A stretch of DNA of 64,000 nucleotides, from assembly GCA_019802505.1 (NCBI GenBank), contig JAFMOC010000096.1, positions 525,001 to 589,000 of the forward strand. The letters run 5' to 3'. This document shows, in pieces, positions 23,301 to 34,209 of this stretch. This DNA is from Corydoras sp. C115 (Eukaryota > Chordata > Actinopteri > Siluriformes > Callichthyidae). The notes beneath the pieces were generated by a model, which did not search any database, was not told the origin of the DNA, and saw nothing but the letters and a program-made list of their open reading frames with translations. Within the stretch, counting starts at the first letter, position 1; each line of letters begins with the position of its first letter. A program made the translations under genes and the position numbers.

Positions 23301-24667
23301 AGGACATGTTCGCTTCACACAAAAAGGACTGTTAATCAGACATGCCTCTGTCCTGCACCAATGTGACACTAAACCAAAAAACTGCCCACCTGCCACCGAT
23401 TGTCCAGCCACCAGCATCCGGTCACACACCCTCTGCAGAACCTCTCTTTAAGCTCTTTTGATTGGAATAAACAGTTCGTGTCAGACCCGGAACCAATTTG
23501 TACAATTTGGCAGACACTCATATATGGGGCATATGTGATGCTGCATGGCTGGGAGTGGTGACGTAAGGACGTGTGGGCACAAGGCACATGTCGAAGAAGA
23601 AAAGCAGGTACTATCGTTTTCATTGGCTACATATAACAAGCTCGGTTTAGGGTGTCGGAAGTCCTTTGGTCCTTCCAGCCCGGAGCCAAGCGAATTCGCT
23701 TGTGACTTTCTAGTACATGAGCTACTTATGGAGCAACCGGCCGTTACAGAGTAATCTGATCCTATAAGCACTATCCCTAGTTAAGCACCTGAAAGAGCCA
23801 GTTGGCATCCTAGTAATCCCTCTGACAGACAAAAAAGCAGCTCACCAAACGAACACGTTCTTATAACGGGTTTATAACATTCTAACTTATAAATAAGATT
23901 TTTTTTTATTTTTCCAAATTTTTCAGTGGACGTCTGTATTATGTGCATTATTATACGGTTATGACGCCAACAATGGTTTACCAGAGATGATTCAGAATGA
24001 TAAAAGACGCATGGAATATATAATATGCTGGATATTAAAATATATGTTTTAGGTAAAGATTTTAAAAGTTAAAAACTCGTACTGAAACTATTTAAAAAGT
24101 ACCTTTTACTTTGTATTTTAAGTTTGTCTTCACTTGTAAACTAAAAATCATTGCTTAAATATTTAGCAGGCCTGGAGTAACCGTCATTCTTTTTATGACT
24201 GAAAAACAAAGATGTACAATTAATATAATTATACGTTAGCATGCAAGTTTAATATTTAATAACATACAGTGCCAACAAAGGTGCAACCAAATAATGGGCT
24301 CGTGTGATCAGCTGAGAAAGCACAATGTGAATGTGTTTCGTCATATTCATAATTATATATAAATATTTTGATCCAGCATCAGCTTGCCTGTAAAGTTAAA
24401 CACACGTCCATTTGGGTTCTTTTCGTGTTCGAGGCCCTTTCGCTCGCTCTCCCTCGCTCTGGGTTTCTCATTCAATAATAACCTGCGCTGCAATGAAGGG
24501 TCAGCTGAGGGGGCTGATGCATTTGCGTTACAGTGGTGTAATCACACAAATATGACTTTGTATTCACCAACATACAAGTTGACTAATGCCTAAAAATAAA
24601 CCAATAAACAAGCTGCATATCATCTAGATATCATCACACACACATACACACACCTCCTTAAGATTTT
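23301..24667. other. atxn7 5' intron, nothing recognised
   Basis: AT-rich unique DNA without a coding signature or an obvious repeat. Confidence 0.4.
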
Positions 24668-25268
24668 ATCTTCACATTATGAACCCACTCGTCACGACAA
24701 CAGCAATCTGCTTGACCACAACAAATTTTAAGCGGCTTTCATCCTTGATTTCTTTTATTTTTGTCCCACGAATCAATGTCTTAAAAGACATGGACACTAT
24801 CTGTACATTATTGTCCATCATAGTTGTTGCTGTCCGGCCAGGTAAGGAGGGGTCGTCCCAAACTTACGGGATTAAAATAAAAAAAATTATTAATTGTATT
24901 ATAATGATTAAAACAGGACGGCAAGGTGGCTTCGTGGTCAGCACGTTCGCCTCTCAGCGCTGGGGATCCAGGATGGAATCCCGATCTGGGTGGAGTTTCC
25001 ATGTTCTCCCCGTGGGTTTCCTCCGGGTTCTCCGGTTTCCGCCCGCAGTGCAAAAATTAATTGAGCAAAAAAAACATTCAAGGTCAATAGAATGCTCTAA
25101 ATAGCCCCATATAGAGTGTGTTTGTGTGAGTGAGTGTGTGCCCAGCAGTAGATTGGCACCCTGTCCTGGATGCATCTGCCCAGCGGCCACGTTTTAGCCT
25201 GGAAGGACATGGGGAACCCCTCACGACCCATGTAGAATAATTAAAACAGAGCATACATAACTAATCCT
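24668..25268. repeat. Segmental duplication, copy 2 (empty site)
   Basis: Paralogue of 20206-21152 without the second SINE. Confidence 0.93.
24917..25239 (+). mobile_element. Diverged SINE-A
   Basis: Same insertion as 20816-21123, with duplication attaaaacag at 24907-24916 and 25240-25249. Confidence 0.85.
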
Positions 25269-25380
25269 AATGGTACACTACAGGAATGTCATATGAAGTG
25301 TCAATACAAGTAAGGATACAGTGTATTTAAGTTCTGGGAAAGTCATTATTCTTAGAATTGTTATCAAAATGAAAAACAAT

Positions 25381-25464
25381 TTGTTTACTTAATAATGACG
25401 TAATTGCTTTAATTGCAATGAATTTATCAACACTGTGGATTACCAAAACCGTGTGGATCTGTAG

Positions 25465-25526
<62 letters not shown>

Positions 25527-25704
25527 CATGTGTTAAAGTGTTTTAAGTGACTAAATAAATCACGATTACAGAGCGATTAATCGGGAGGTTGTCAAATTGT
25601 TTACTCAATAAAAACTTCACGTTTTTGGGAATTGCAATGTGATTTTTCTCATCCCCACTGTGGATTACCAAACGTGTGGAACATTGTATCTGTAAGAAAT
25701 ATAT

Positions 25705-25735
<31 letters not shown>

Positions 25736-26133
25736 CATATACATATAATCATGTGCTAAGTGACTAAATAAATCATGATTACAGTGCGATTAATCGGGCG
25801 GTTGTCAAATTGTTTATTTAATAAAGACTTAATTGCAATGATTCTCATCCCGTGTGGAATACTGTATCTGTAGAAATATATAAATAAAATCATGTGTTAA
25901 AGTGTTTAAGTGACTCAATAAATCACGATTACAGAGCGATTAGTCGGGCGGTTGTCAAATTGTTTACTTAATGAAGACTTAATTGTTTTAATTGCAATGA
26001 ATTTTCTCATCCCCACTGTGGTTTACCAAAACGTGTGGAATACTGTATCTGTAGAAATATAAATATAATCGTGTGTTAAAGTGTTTAAGTGACTAAATAA
26101 AATCACGATTACAGATCGATTAATCGGGCGGTC
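25381..26133. repeat. Four-copy tandem repeat with (TA)n inserts
   Basis: Units begin with ttgttta near 25381, 25597, 25810 and 25960 and share gattacagagcgattaatcg and aattgcaatg. Unit length varies from about 150 to 216 bp mainly because (TA)n tracts (25470-25522, 25699-25735) have grown in the first two. It ends about 300 bp before the atxn7 CpG island. Confidence 0.88.
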
Positions 26134-26190
26134 GTCGCGTCAGTTGGGTCACTTCGGAACAAGTGCACTTGGAGAGAGTGAAAGCAAAGC

Positions 26191-26191
26191 A

Positions 26192-26225
<34 letters not shown>
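26191..26225. repeat. Poly(A) tract
   Basis: About 35 A bases. Confidence 0.95.
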
Positions 26226-26226
<1 letters not shown>

Positions 26227-26439
26227 GAGCAAAGAAAAACAAAACAGGAAAAGTAACAGTTTGAGCGAAGAAATGACTTTAAAACGCGGCGACGCTTTTT
26301 TTGGGGGGAATCGAAACACTTTGTTGAATCGGATCTGTAAAGTTGGTTCGGAATTACGTCACCTAAAGAATATGTTCGAGCCGTTTCGGGGGGGGGGGGG
26401 GGGGGGGGGGGTTAGTCGGTTAGCGCGTTAGCCGCTGCG

Positions 26440-27060
26440 CTAACTGAGAGCCGTTCGGGGCTGGAGCCTGTTAGCGGCGCTGCCCCCGCCGCCGCCGCCG
26501 CCGGACGTGAGGGGGGCTCGGGCCGAAGCTTCCGCGCTCGCCGCAGCCGTTAGCGTTAGCCCCGTTAGCATCGGAGGTGTCTGTGAGGAGGAGAGCCGCG
26601 AGCAGGCGGCGTGTTTTGCCCTCACCTCCGTCCTGGAGCTCCGGGATCCCGGCGCGGGCGGGTCGGGCGGCGGTGGTCGCGGTGCGGGCTGCAGACGGTG
26701 CGGGCGCTCGGTCGGCGGGGCTCGGGGGGCTCGGCTCGGGGGGGCTCGGCTCGGCTCGGCGGGCTCGCTGATCAGAGGGATCGGAGAGTGAGCGGCTCTC
26801 CGCCAGCTGCTTCCATCTCTGTTTACCACGCAGCATTCTGGGACCGCGCGCGCGTCACTCGCGCCGCGCAGGCGCACCGCGGCGCGTTTGGCGCGCGCAC
26901 TTCGCACCCGTTTTCGGGGGGGGGGGGGGGGAGAGAGGGGAAGAGGGCCGTCAAAGAGGGCCGGCGCGCGATTGGGTCCCGGGTTTCGAAACCTCCGGGG
27001 CTGGCGGCCCATTGGACGCCGCGGGAGCGCACATGTCTCTCTCTGTGTGGGAAATGCAAT
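26440..27060 (-). promoter_or_regulatory. atxn7: CpG island, probable atxn7 promoter and first exon
   Basis: Dense CpG and GC-rich DNA, preceded by a G run at 26387-26410, upstream of the first atxn7 coding exon on the minus strand. A minus-strand gtgagg donor is possible just below 26626, which would end a non-coding first exon. No TATA box is evident. The promoter assignment is inferred from position and composition. Confidence 0.7.
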
Positions 27061-27123
27061 GTTTATTATTTAAAAAATAAATAAATTAAAAATTAAAGTG
27101 TTATTATTATTATTATTCATTTT

Positions 27124-27401
27124 TCATTCATTATCTCCCGCTTTATCCTCTATTAGGGTCGCGGTGGGGTTCCCCATGCCCATCCAGGGGAGAACGTCTC
27201 GGCCGCTGGGCAGATAGACCCAGGACAGGGCGCCAATCCATCGCTGGGCACACACTCACTCACACACACTCTATATGGGGCAATTTAGAGAACTCAATTG
27301 ACTTGATCCATGTTTTTTTGGACTGTGGGAGGAAACCGGAGAACCGGAGGAAAACCCACGCAGACGCGGGGAGAACATGGAAACTCCACCCAGATGGGGA
27401 C
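27124..27401 (-). mobile_element. SINE-A copy, head truncated
   Basis: Tail and body present; stops before the B box. Confidence 0.85.
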
Positions 27402-27462
27402 TTCGCCTATGATATTATGATATTATATATTACTTATTATTACAGGATTATCCTTAGTTCTA

Positions 27463-27780
27463 GCGGCACGGTGGAGTTAGCACGTTCACCTCTCGCAAGG
27501 GATTGTTCAAATCCCCATCTGGGTGGAGTTTCCATGTTCTCCCCACCGTGTGGGTTTTTCTCTGGGTTCTCCGGTTTCCTACAGTCCAAAAACATGGATC
27601 AAGTTATTAGTTCTCTAAATTGCCCCATATAGAGTGTCTCTATTGAGTGTGTACCCAGCGATAGATTGGCGCCCTGTCCTGGGTCTATCTGCCCAGCGCC
27701 CGAGACGTTCTCCCCTGGATGGGCATGGGGAACCCCACCGCGACCCTAATAGAGGATAAAGCGGAAGATAATGAAATGAA
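27463..27780 (+). mobile_element. Degenerate SINE-A copy
   Basis: Many small deletions in the head (A box lost); the end is intact. Confidence 0.8.
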
Positions 27781-27795
27781 TTATGTCTCTATTAT

Positions 27796-27922
27796 TTGCC
27801 CAGCGGGGATTGGCGGTCCCTGGGTCCTATCATGCCCATCCTAGGGAGAATGTTTTGGGCGCTGGGCAGGGAACCCCACCACGACCCTAATAGAGGATAA
27901 AGCGGGAGATAATGAATGAATG
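27796..27922 (+). mobile_element. SINE-A 3' fragment with internal deletion
   Basis: Retains cctaatagaggataaagcgg and the tail. Confidence 0.75.
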
Positions 27923-27924
27923 TC

Positions 27925-28140
27925 TCTATTAGGGTGGCGGGGAGGGGGGGGGGTTCCCCATGCCCATCCTAGGGAGAATGTTTTGGGCGCTGGGCAGGGG
28001 GGCAATCTATCGCTGGGCACACACTCACTCACACAGACACACTCTATATGGGGCAATTTGGAGAATTCAATTGACTTGATCCATGTTTTTGGACTGTGGG
28101 AGGAAACCGGAGAACCTGGAGGAAACCCACACGGACACTT
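27925..28140 (-). mobile_element. SINE-A copy, truncated
   Basis: Shares the cctagggagaatgttttggg variant with the fragment before it. Ends at cacacggacacttcac, followed by an A-rich stretch. Confidence 0.8.
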
Positions 28141-28192
28141 CACCTTTTTATCCAAAAAAAAAAAAAATAAATAAACAGACTGTCTTCATCTC

Positions 28193-28447
28193 ATTCATTA
28201 TCTCCCGCTTTATCCTCTATTAGGGTCGCGGTGGGGTTCCCCATGCCCATCTTGGGGAGAACGTTTGGGGCGCTGGGCAGATAGACCCAGGACAGGGCGC
28301 CAATCCATCGCTGGGCACACACTCACTCACTCACTCACACACACACACACTCTATATGGGGCAATTTTGGAGAACTCAATTGACCTTGATCCATGTTTTT
28401 GGACTGTGGGAGGAAACCGGCGAACCCGGAGGAAACCCACGGACACT
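28193..28447 (-). mobile_element. SINE-A copy, head truncated (cluster unit)
   Basis: Stops at cccacggacactt. Followed by flank sequence that recurs in the cluster. Confidence 0.85.
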
Positions 28448-28501
28448 TAACCCTTATCTTTAAGCACTATAATTAGTATTTACAAACAAAACTTCCATCC
28501 A
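28448..28501. repeat. Amplified flank, copy 1
   Basis: Holds tctttaagcactataattag and acaaacaaaacttccatc. Related copies are at 28741-28763 (shortened) and 29021-29071. Confidence 0.85.
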
Positions 28502-28605
28502 TCCTTCATCTTCCGCTTTATCCTATATTACAGATTGGGACTCGAACCGGGATTGCCAGCACTGAGAGGAGAACATGCTAAACCACTAAGCCACCGCACA
28601 CCCCA
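28502..28605 (-). mobile_element. SINE-A with internal deletion
   Basis: Tail end joined directly to the B-box/A-box end. Confidence 0.75.
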
Positions 28606-28609
28606 GACA

Positions 28610-28740
28610 TTCATTCATTCATTATCTCCCGCTTTTTATCCTCTATTAGGGTCGTGGGGGGGTTCCCCATGCCCATCCTGGGGAGAACATTTCGGGCGCT
28701 GGAAACCGGAGAACCCGGAGGAAGCCCACACGGACACTTC
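28610..28740 (-). mobile_element. SINE-A with internal deletion
   Basis: Tail and body parts joined; stops at the same cacacggacacttca point as its neighbours. Confidence 0.78.
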
Positions 28741-28763
28741 ACCCTTATCTTTAAGCTATTTCC

Positions 28764-29022
28764 ATCCATCCTTCATCTTCCGCTTTATCCTATGATTGTG
28801 TGTGTTTGGGGGGGGGGTTCCCCATGCCCATCCTGGGGAGAACGTTTCGGGCGCTGGGCAGATAGACCCAGGACAGGGCGCCATTCCATCGCTGGGCACA
28901 CACTCACTCACACACACACACACTCTATATGGGGCAATTTGGAGAACTCAATTGACTTGATCCATGTTTTTGGACCGTGGGAGGAAACCGGAGAACCCGG
29001 AGGAAGCTCACACGGACACTTC
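28764..29022 (-). mobile_element. SINE-A copy, head truncated (cluster unit)
   Basis: Truncated at the same point (cacggacactt) as the copies ending at 28140, 28447 and 28740. Confidence 0.82.
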
Positions 29023-29071
29023 TTTAAGCACTATAATTAGTCTAAAGACAAAAGTATTTACAAACAAAACT

Positions 29072-29307
29072 TCCATTCATTATCTTCCGCTTTATCCTAT
29101 ATTAGTGTTGAGGGGGGGGGGGTTCCCCATGCCCATCCAGGGGAGAACGTTTCGGGCGCTGGGCAGATACACCCAGGACGGGGTGCCAATCTATCGCTGG
29201 GCACACACTCACTCACACAGACACACTCTACATGGGGCAATTTTGAGAATTCAATTGACTTGATTCATGCTTTTGGACTGTGGGAGGAAACCGGAGAACC
29301 CGGAGGG
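29072..29307 (-). mobile_element. SINE-A copy truncated at the CCTCCGGG segment
   Basis: Truncation point matches the SINE at 36277-36519. Followed by A-rich and (TA)n DNA (29308-29379). Confidence 0.85.
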
Positions 29308-29332
29308 GGTAAAATAAAAAAAAAAAAATAAA

Positions 29333-29382
<50 letters not shown>

Positions 29383-29475
29383 ACTAACTATAAAAACTAA
29401 AGCATGAAAAGGTCTGTTTAATATGAATGGTTGCCTTTTAAAAAAAAAAAAAAAAAAACCCAGACTGTCTTCATC
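29308..29475. repeat. Spacer between two SINEs, copied into thoc7 intron 5
   Basis: Contains aaggtctgtttaatatgaat and agactgtcttcatctc. Both occur as reverse complements at 36168-36245. Confidence 0.85.
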
Positions 29476-29793
29476 TCATTCATTATCTCCCGCTTTATCC
29501 TCTATTAGGGTCGCGGTGGGGTTCCCCATGCCCATCCAGGGGAGAACATTTTGGGAACTGGGCAGATACACCCAGGACAGGGCGCCAATCCATCGCTGGG
29601 CACACACTCTCTCATATTGACGTGCACACAATCACACTCTATATGGTGCAATTTGGAGAACTCAATTGAACCCGGAGGAAACGCACACGGACACGGGGAG
29701 AACATGGAAACTCCACCCAGATGGGTATTCGAACCGAGAATCCCTAGCGCTGAGAGAAGAACATGCTAAACCACTAAGCCACCGTGCCGCCCT
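29476..29793 (-). mobile_element. SINE-A copy just upstream of thoc7
   Basis: Duplication actg(t/c)cttcatctc at about 29463-29475 and 29796-29808. The head ends about 140 bp before the thoc7 start codon. Confidence 0.88.
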
Positions 29794-29808
29794 ACTGCCT
29801 TCATCTCG

Positions 29809-29935
29809 TTACTGATCTTCATTCCAAACTGGTTTGTGTCAATTTTAAAACCTACCAAAAGGTGGCGTTATGACTCCTCACTGTCAGTTTCATTAACAAC
29901 ACGAAGAACGTCCACTGTTCTACAGCGCTGCACGA
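29809..29935 (+). promoter_or_regulatory. thoc7: thoc7 5' untranslated region and promoter space
   Basis: The only non-repeat DNA between the last SINE and the thoc7 ATG. No TATA box seen. Head-to-head with atxn7, about 2.9 kb from its CpG island. The transcription start cannot be placed from sequence. Confidence 0.5.
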
Positions 29936-29954
29936 ATGGGGTCTATAACTGACG
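29936..29954 (+). CDS. thoc7: THO complex subunit 7, exon 1
   Basis: Encodes MGSITD and the first base of the next Asp codon, then a gtaaac donor. Joined to 31726 it reads MGSITDDEVIRKRLLIDGDG, the start of THOC7. THOC7 is a coiled-coil subunit of the nuclear THO/TREX complex coupling transcription to mRNA export (known for the family). The exon was recognised from its neighbour; it is too short to call alone. Confidence 0.88.
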
Positions 29955-30334
29955 GTAAACGCGCGTCGTTTGCTTTTATTTATTATGTTTTTTAACTAAA
30001 ATAAAACCAATAAAAACGTTTCTTATTTGAACAACAGCGGATATAAATATGATCGAGTGTCTCAGCAACCGTAAACCTAAAGAAAGGCTCAGTGAAGTGA
30101 GAGTTAGCTCGCGAGCCGTTAGCCTTTTACTGAATCGACAAGAAATTAAACGTTTAAAACATTTTTTTTTATTATTCCAGCTATGAAAGTATAATAAACT
30201 TATTATTAGACTAGTTAAAAATCCGTGTCGGTCATCTTATATTGTTTTAAAACGCCAAATGTGAATCGGGCTGAATATCAAACTCCTCGTCGTTCACTTC
30301 ATCAAGTGCACTTCGTTCGATTTACCACGATTTG
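29955..30334 (+). other. thoc7 intron 1, unique part
   Basis: Intronic, AT-rich and without repeats. The rest of the intron is degenerate SINE-A. Confidence 0.6.
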
Positions 30335-30616
30335 CGGTGGCTTAGTGGTTTTGCATGTTCTCCTCTCAGTGCTGGCGATCCCGGTACGAATCCCAATCTG
30401 GGTGCAGTTTCCATGTTCTCCCTGTGTCCGTGTGGGTTCCCTCCGGGTTCTCCAGTTTCCTCCCACAGTCCAAAAACATGGATCAAGGTCAATTGTGTTC
30501 TCCACATTGCCCCATATAGAGTGTGCAGGTTGTGTGTTGAGTGTCCAAGCAGTGATAGATTGCCCCCTTATATGGGCATTATCTGCCTCAAATGCATAAG
30601 ATAATGATGAATGAAT
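30335..30616 (+). mobile_element. Degenerate SINE-A (thoc7 intron 1)
   Basis: Head recognisable (gcggtggcttagtggtt, ggtacgaatccc); 3' part decayed. Confidence 0.78.
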
Positions 30617-30842
30617 TGAAGTGTGGAGTGTTGGCCTCAGTGCTGTGATCCCCGGTACGAATCCCCATTGTTTCCCCCCTGTGTCCTGGGGTTCTCCGGT
30701 AATCTGCCACAGATCAGCCCAACAGACGTTTCTCACATGTGCCCTGTGGCCCAGCGATGGGGCGGCCTGTCCTGGGGCCCAACGTTCATCATGGGGAACC
30801 CCCCCGCGACCCTAATAGAGGATAAAGCGGAAGATAATGAAA
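30617..30842 (+). mobile_element. Degenerate SINE-A with internal deletions
   Basis: Retains ggtacgaatcccc and cctaatagaggataaagcgg. Shares the ggtacgaatccc variant with the copy before it. Confidence 0.75.
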
Positions 30843-30860
30843 TGTCTATATAATGTCTGG

Positions 30861-31083
30861 GGTGTGCGGTGGCTTAATGGTTTAGCCTGTTCTCCCTCTC
30901 TGGCGAAATATCCCATCTGGTTTATGTTTCCCCGAGGGAATTTCCCTCGGGTTCTTCCCACAGTCCAAAAACATGGATAGGTGGTTCATACATTCATATA
31001 GAAGTGGTGTGCCCAGCGATAATGTATCTACGAACACTTTCTGCCCTGGATGGGCTCCCCAGTCCCCCCCGCACCACCTTAAT
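30861..31083 (+). mobile_element. Degenerate SINE-A
   Basis: Only gcggtggcttaatggttt, cacagtccaaaaacatggat and cccagcgat are clear. Confidence 0.65.
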
Positions 31084-31127
31084 ATAGTAATATTGGTGGA
31101 AATGTGATTAATTGGGGATCTGGATTA

Positions 31128-31458
31128 TTGCAGTTTAGCATGTTCTCCTTCCTTGTGATACTGGCGATCAACCGGTACGAAATAATAACCGCTCCTGTGG
31201 TCTGGGGTTTGACCTGTGTCTGTGTGGGTATCCTGTGGGTTCTCCGGTTTCCTCCCAGAGTCCAAAAACATGGATCAAGGTCAATTAAATTCTCTAAAGT
31301 GTCCCATGTTGCGTGTTTGTGTGAGTGAGCGTGTGCCCTGTGAAACATTGACGCCCTGTGCTGGGTGTATTTGTCCAGCACCCAAAACATTCTCCCCTGG
31401 ATGGGCATGAGGACCCCCCCCCCACCAACCCTATTAGAGAATTAAGCAGAATATATTG
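31128..31458 (+). mobile_element. Degenerate SINE-A
   Basis: Recognisable from tctccggtttcctcccagag onward. Four decayed copies in a row share orientation, suggesting an old tandem array. Confidence 0.7.
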
Positions 31459-31725
31459 AAGAAACAGTATTTTCCTAGATAATTTTTCTTTTCGTCAAAA
31501 GGCGTAAACATTTAGATTGTTTTCGTTGAAATATTTAGATTGATTTATACGTTTGCAATAAAAATATCTAGTATCACAAACTGCCTTCAATGCACCAGTT
31601 CATACAGAATTTGTTTGAGTATTTAATAATAAACTCTCTGCATTAATTATTTAAGTTATAGACACATATAAATGGTTATTAAATGTGTGGTGTTTTTTTT
31701 TTATTTTTATTTTTTTTATATATAG
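31459..31725 (+). other. thoc7 intron 1, distal part
   Basis: AT-rich DNA ending in a T-rich tract and tatatag acceptor at 31725. Confidence 0.6.
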
Positions 31726-31846
31726 ACGAGGTCATTCGAAAGCGGCTTCTCATCGACGGTGATGGAGCCGGAGACGACAGACGCATTAACCTGCTCCTGA
31801 AAGGCTTCATTAAATGGTGTCACTCGAATGTAACGTCAGAAGAAAG
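31726..31846 (+). CDS. thoc7: THO complex subunit 7, exon 2
   Basis: Encodes DEVIRKRLLIDGDGAGDDRR and then INLLLKGFIKWCHSNVTSEE. The acceptor is T-rich and ends tatatag; the donor is AG|gtac, a weaker +3/+4 context than gtaagt. Phase joins correctly to exon 1 and exon 3. This is the highly conserved amino-terminal region of THOC7. Confidence 0.95.
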
Positions 31847-31920
31847 GTACTTGCATGCAGGTGGATCTTCAGCGGTGCAGGAGTATGAGCTTCTGTCACA
31901 CAGCGAGGAGGATCCTGGTT

Positions 31921-32045
31921 TAATAAGATAAGATAAGATAAGACAAGATAAACCTTTATTTGTCCCACAATGGGGAAAGTCACATTTTTTCAGCAGCAGA
32001 TACAGAGGAGGGTGAAAGGTATCCAGGCATTAAAGAGATTTAAAC
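31921..32045. mobile_element. LINE-type 3' end with (AAGAT)n tail
   Basis: A (gataa)n run is followed by acctttatttgtcccacaat, a fish non-LTR retrotransposon terminus in my recollection. Lies in thoc7 intron 2. Confidence 0.6.
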
Positions 32046-32060
32046 TAGGAAACATTGTAC

Positions 32061-32262
32061 TTTACATTACATTTACATTTTGGTCATTTATTGGACGCTT
32101 TTATCCAAAGCGACTTACAAGGTGAACACAGGGTTCATCAACAACAATCTAAGCAGATCGGAGCAATGAGGGTTAAGGGTCTTGCTCAAGGACCCACACT
32201 GGTAACTTCAGGGGACCTGGGATTTGAACCCCCAACCTTCAGATTGATAGCCCAACCTGGAC
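32061..32262 (-). mobile_element. SINE-C copy
   Basis: Same family as 15421-15626. Truncated before the A box; B box present (gggatttgaacccc on this strand). Confidence 0.78.
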
Positions 32263-32430
32263 TAAAAAAATGGCCCATGAGGTAAGGTATATATATATAA
32301 TATCACAGTATTGGTGTATCGGTACATCTAATCTTCTAATTTTAGTTATTTACAGTCCTACAGGAATGAAATGAATCAAATATTTGCACATGTGGTGTCT
32401 GATTAAGCAGCAAACAGTTATTACATACAT

Positions 32431-32785
32431 TGAAATTCATTCATTATCCTCCAGGTTCCGTTTATCCTCTATTAGGGTCGGGGGGGGCGTTCCCCTGTGC
32501 CCATCCAGGGGAGAAAATTTCGGGCGCTGGCACGATAGACCCAGGACAGGGCACCACATCCATCGCTGGACACACACTCACTCACACAAACACACTCTAT
32601 ATGGGGGAATTTGGACAAACAGTCAATTGACCTTGATCCAGTTTTTTGGACTGTGGGAGGAAAGCGGAGAAGCACAGGAGCGAAACCCACGGGGAGAACG
32701 TGGAAACTCCACCCAGATGGGGATTCGAACCGGGAATCCCTATTGCTGAGAGGAGAACATGCTAATCACTAAGCCACCGTGCCGC
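32431..32785 (-). mobile_element. SINE-A copy in thoc7 intron 2
   Basis: Duplication cagttattac(a/g)taca at about 32415-32429 and 32786-32800. Confidence 0.88.
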
Positions 32786-32833
32786 CAGTTATTACGTACA
32801 GATGATTGAAATGTATTGCACCATCAATGATAC

Positions 32834-33615
32834 TAGGGCTGCAACAACGAATCGATAAAAATCGATTATCCAAAGTATCGATAATGAATTTCCATTATCG
32901 AATCGTTGGGTCGCGCGATTTCCGCGTTACTCGCGATGTCGTAACCGCCTACGTCACCTGCAGCGCTTCAACAACGCTGGAAAATAATAGCGGGTTGAAC
33001 AGAACGAGGCGGAGTCTGCAAAACAAGTCGATAAATCGCACAATTGAAACACAGCCAACGCAGAAAAAAGCTCCGGTTTGATTCCAAACTGCGGGAGATT
33101 CACCTTCACACAAATAAAGAACGTGGAACATACAGCTCTGCGAACATGAACGCAGCAGCACGGTGATGATACACCACCTGAAACTAAAGCGAAAAAAGAA
33201 TCGACCGATTAATCGTTCATTCCATTCATTCATTCATTATCTTCCGCTTTATCCTCTATTAGGGTCGCGGTGGGGTTCCCCATGCCCATCCAGGGGAGAA
33301 CGTCTCGGGCGCTGGGCAGATAGACCCAGGACAGGGCGCCAATCCATCGCTGGGCACACACTCACTCACACAGACACGCTCTATATGGGGCAATTTTGAG
33401 AATTTAATTGACTTGATCCATGTTTTTGGACTGTGGGAGGAAACCGGAGAACCCGGAGGAAACCCATGCAGACACGGGGAGAACATGGAAACTCCACCCA
33501 GATGGGGATTCGAACCGCGAATCCCTAGTGCTGAGAGGCGAACGTGCTAACCACTAAGCCACCGTGCCGCCTACCGATTAATCGATTATCAAAATAATCG
33601 TTAGTTGCAGCCCTA
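32834..33615. mobile_element. hAT-type element carrying a nested SINE-A
   Basis: Ends tagggctgcaac and complement, homologous to 3250-4196. No convincing 8-bp duplication remains. Split by the SINE at 33216-33572. Confidence 0.82.
33216..33572 (-). mobile_element. SINE-A nested in a hAT element
   Basis: Perfect 12-bp duplication of hAT sequence (accgattaatcg) at 33204-33215 and 33573-33584. This fixes the order of insertion. Confidence 0.95.
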
Positions 33616-33689
33616 TATACCCTAAGAGAGATGAGAAAGGACTTTCATCTGCAAACAGTTCCCTGACTGGCTTCACATTTGTTCTATAG

Positions 33690-33817
33690 CTTTGCTCAGT
33701 ACCAGAGGATGCTGGGAAGCTTGTCACAATGTGAGTTCTCCATGGGAAAGACCCTTCTAGTCTACAACATGAACCTGCAGGAAATGGAGAACTATGAAAA
33801 AACCTCTGCTGATATTG
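33690..33817 (+). CDS. thoc7: THO complex subunit 7, exon 3
   Basis: Reads AQYQRMLGSLSQCEFSMGKT and then LLVYNMNLQEMENYEKTSADI. Acceptor ctatag, donor G|gtgagg. It ends after one base of the next codon. The exon encoding the following conserved stretch (about 48 residues, rich in Lys/Arg) is not seen before 35574. Confidence 0.94.
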
Positions 33818-34094
33818 GTGAGGCTTCATCTGCAGTTTGTTTAGAAAACCTTAAAAATCTTTGGCTTCTCAAGAGAGATGAATACTTTTCTGGTTCAGTC
33901 TGTAGTCCCATGTGTGTGTTCCACAGTACATACTGTGTACTCTGTTCTCTAATATTCAGGACCCCAATTGTACCACCACAGAGCAGGGAGTATTTGGTTG
34001 GAGTACCACCAGAACTAAATTGCCCCACAGCCTCTTGTAACCGGCCTTGTTGGGGGAATAGTTATTACCAATTTTTAAAATTGTTAAACATTTT
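33818..34094 (+). other. thoc7 intron 3, unique part
   Basis: No exon with THOC7-like sequence found. A cag at 33958 precedes nothing homologous. Confidence 0.5.
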
Positions 34095-34152
34095 CATTCA
34101 TTCATCATCTTCCGCTTTATCCTATTTTAGGGTCGTGGGGGGGGGCCCTCCA
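34095..34152 (-). mobile_element. SINE-A tail fragment
   Basis: About 58 bp from tail to the GGGG segment; strongly truncated. Confidence 0.75.
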
Positions 34153-34209
34153 TGGTGTGTGTTTACTGCATGCATGGGTGCGTTAAATGAGGACTAATTC
34201 TGTAGGCAC

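Noticed and set aside
26507..27084. Long GC-rich frames on both strands at 26.5-27.1 kb.
   Set aside because: They are low-complexity Arg/Ala/Gly/Pro frames expected by chance in a CpG island, with no family resemblance.
32834..33615. 8-bp target duplication for the second hAT-type element.
   Set aside because: Flanks aatgatac and tataccct do not match, so no duplication is claimed.
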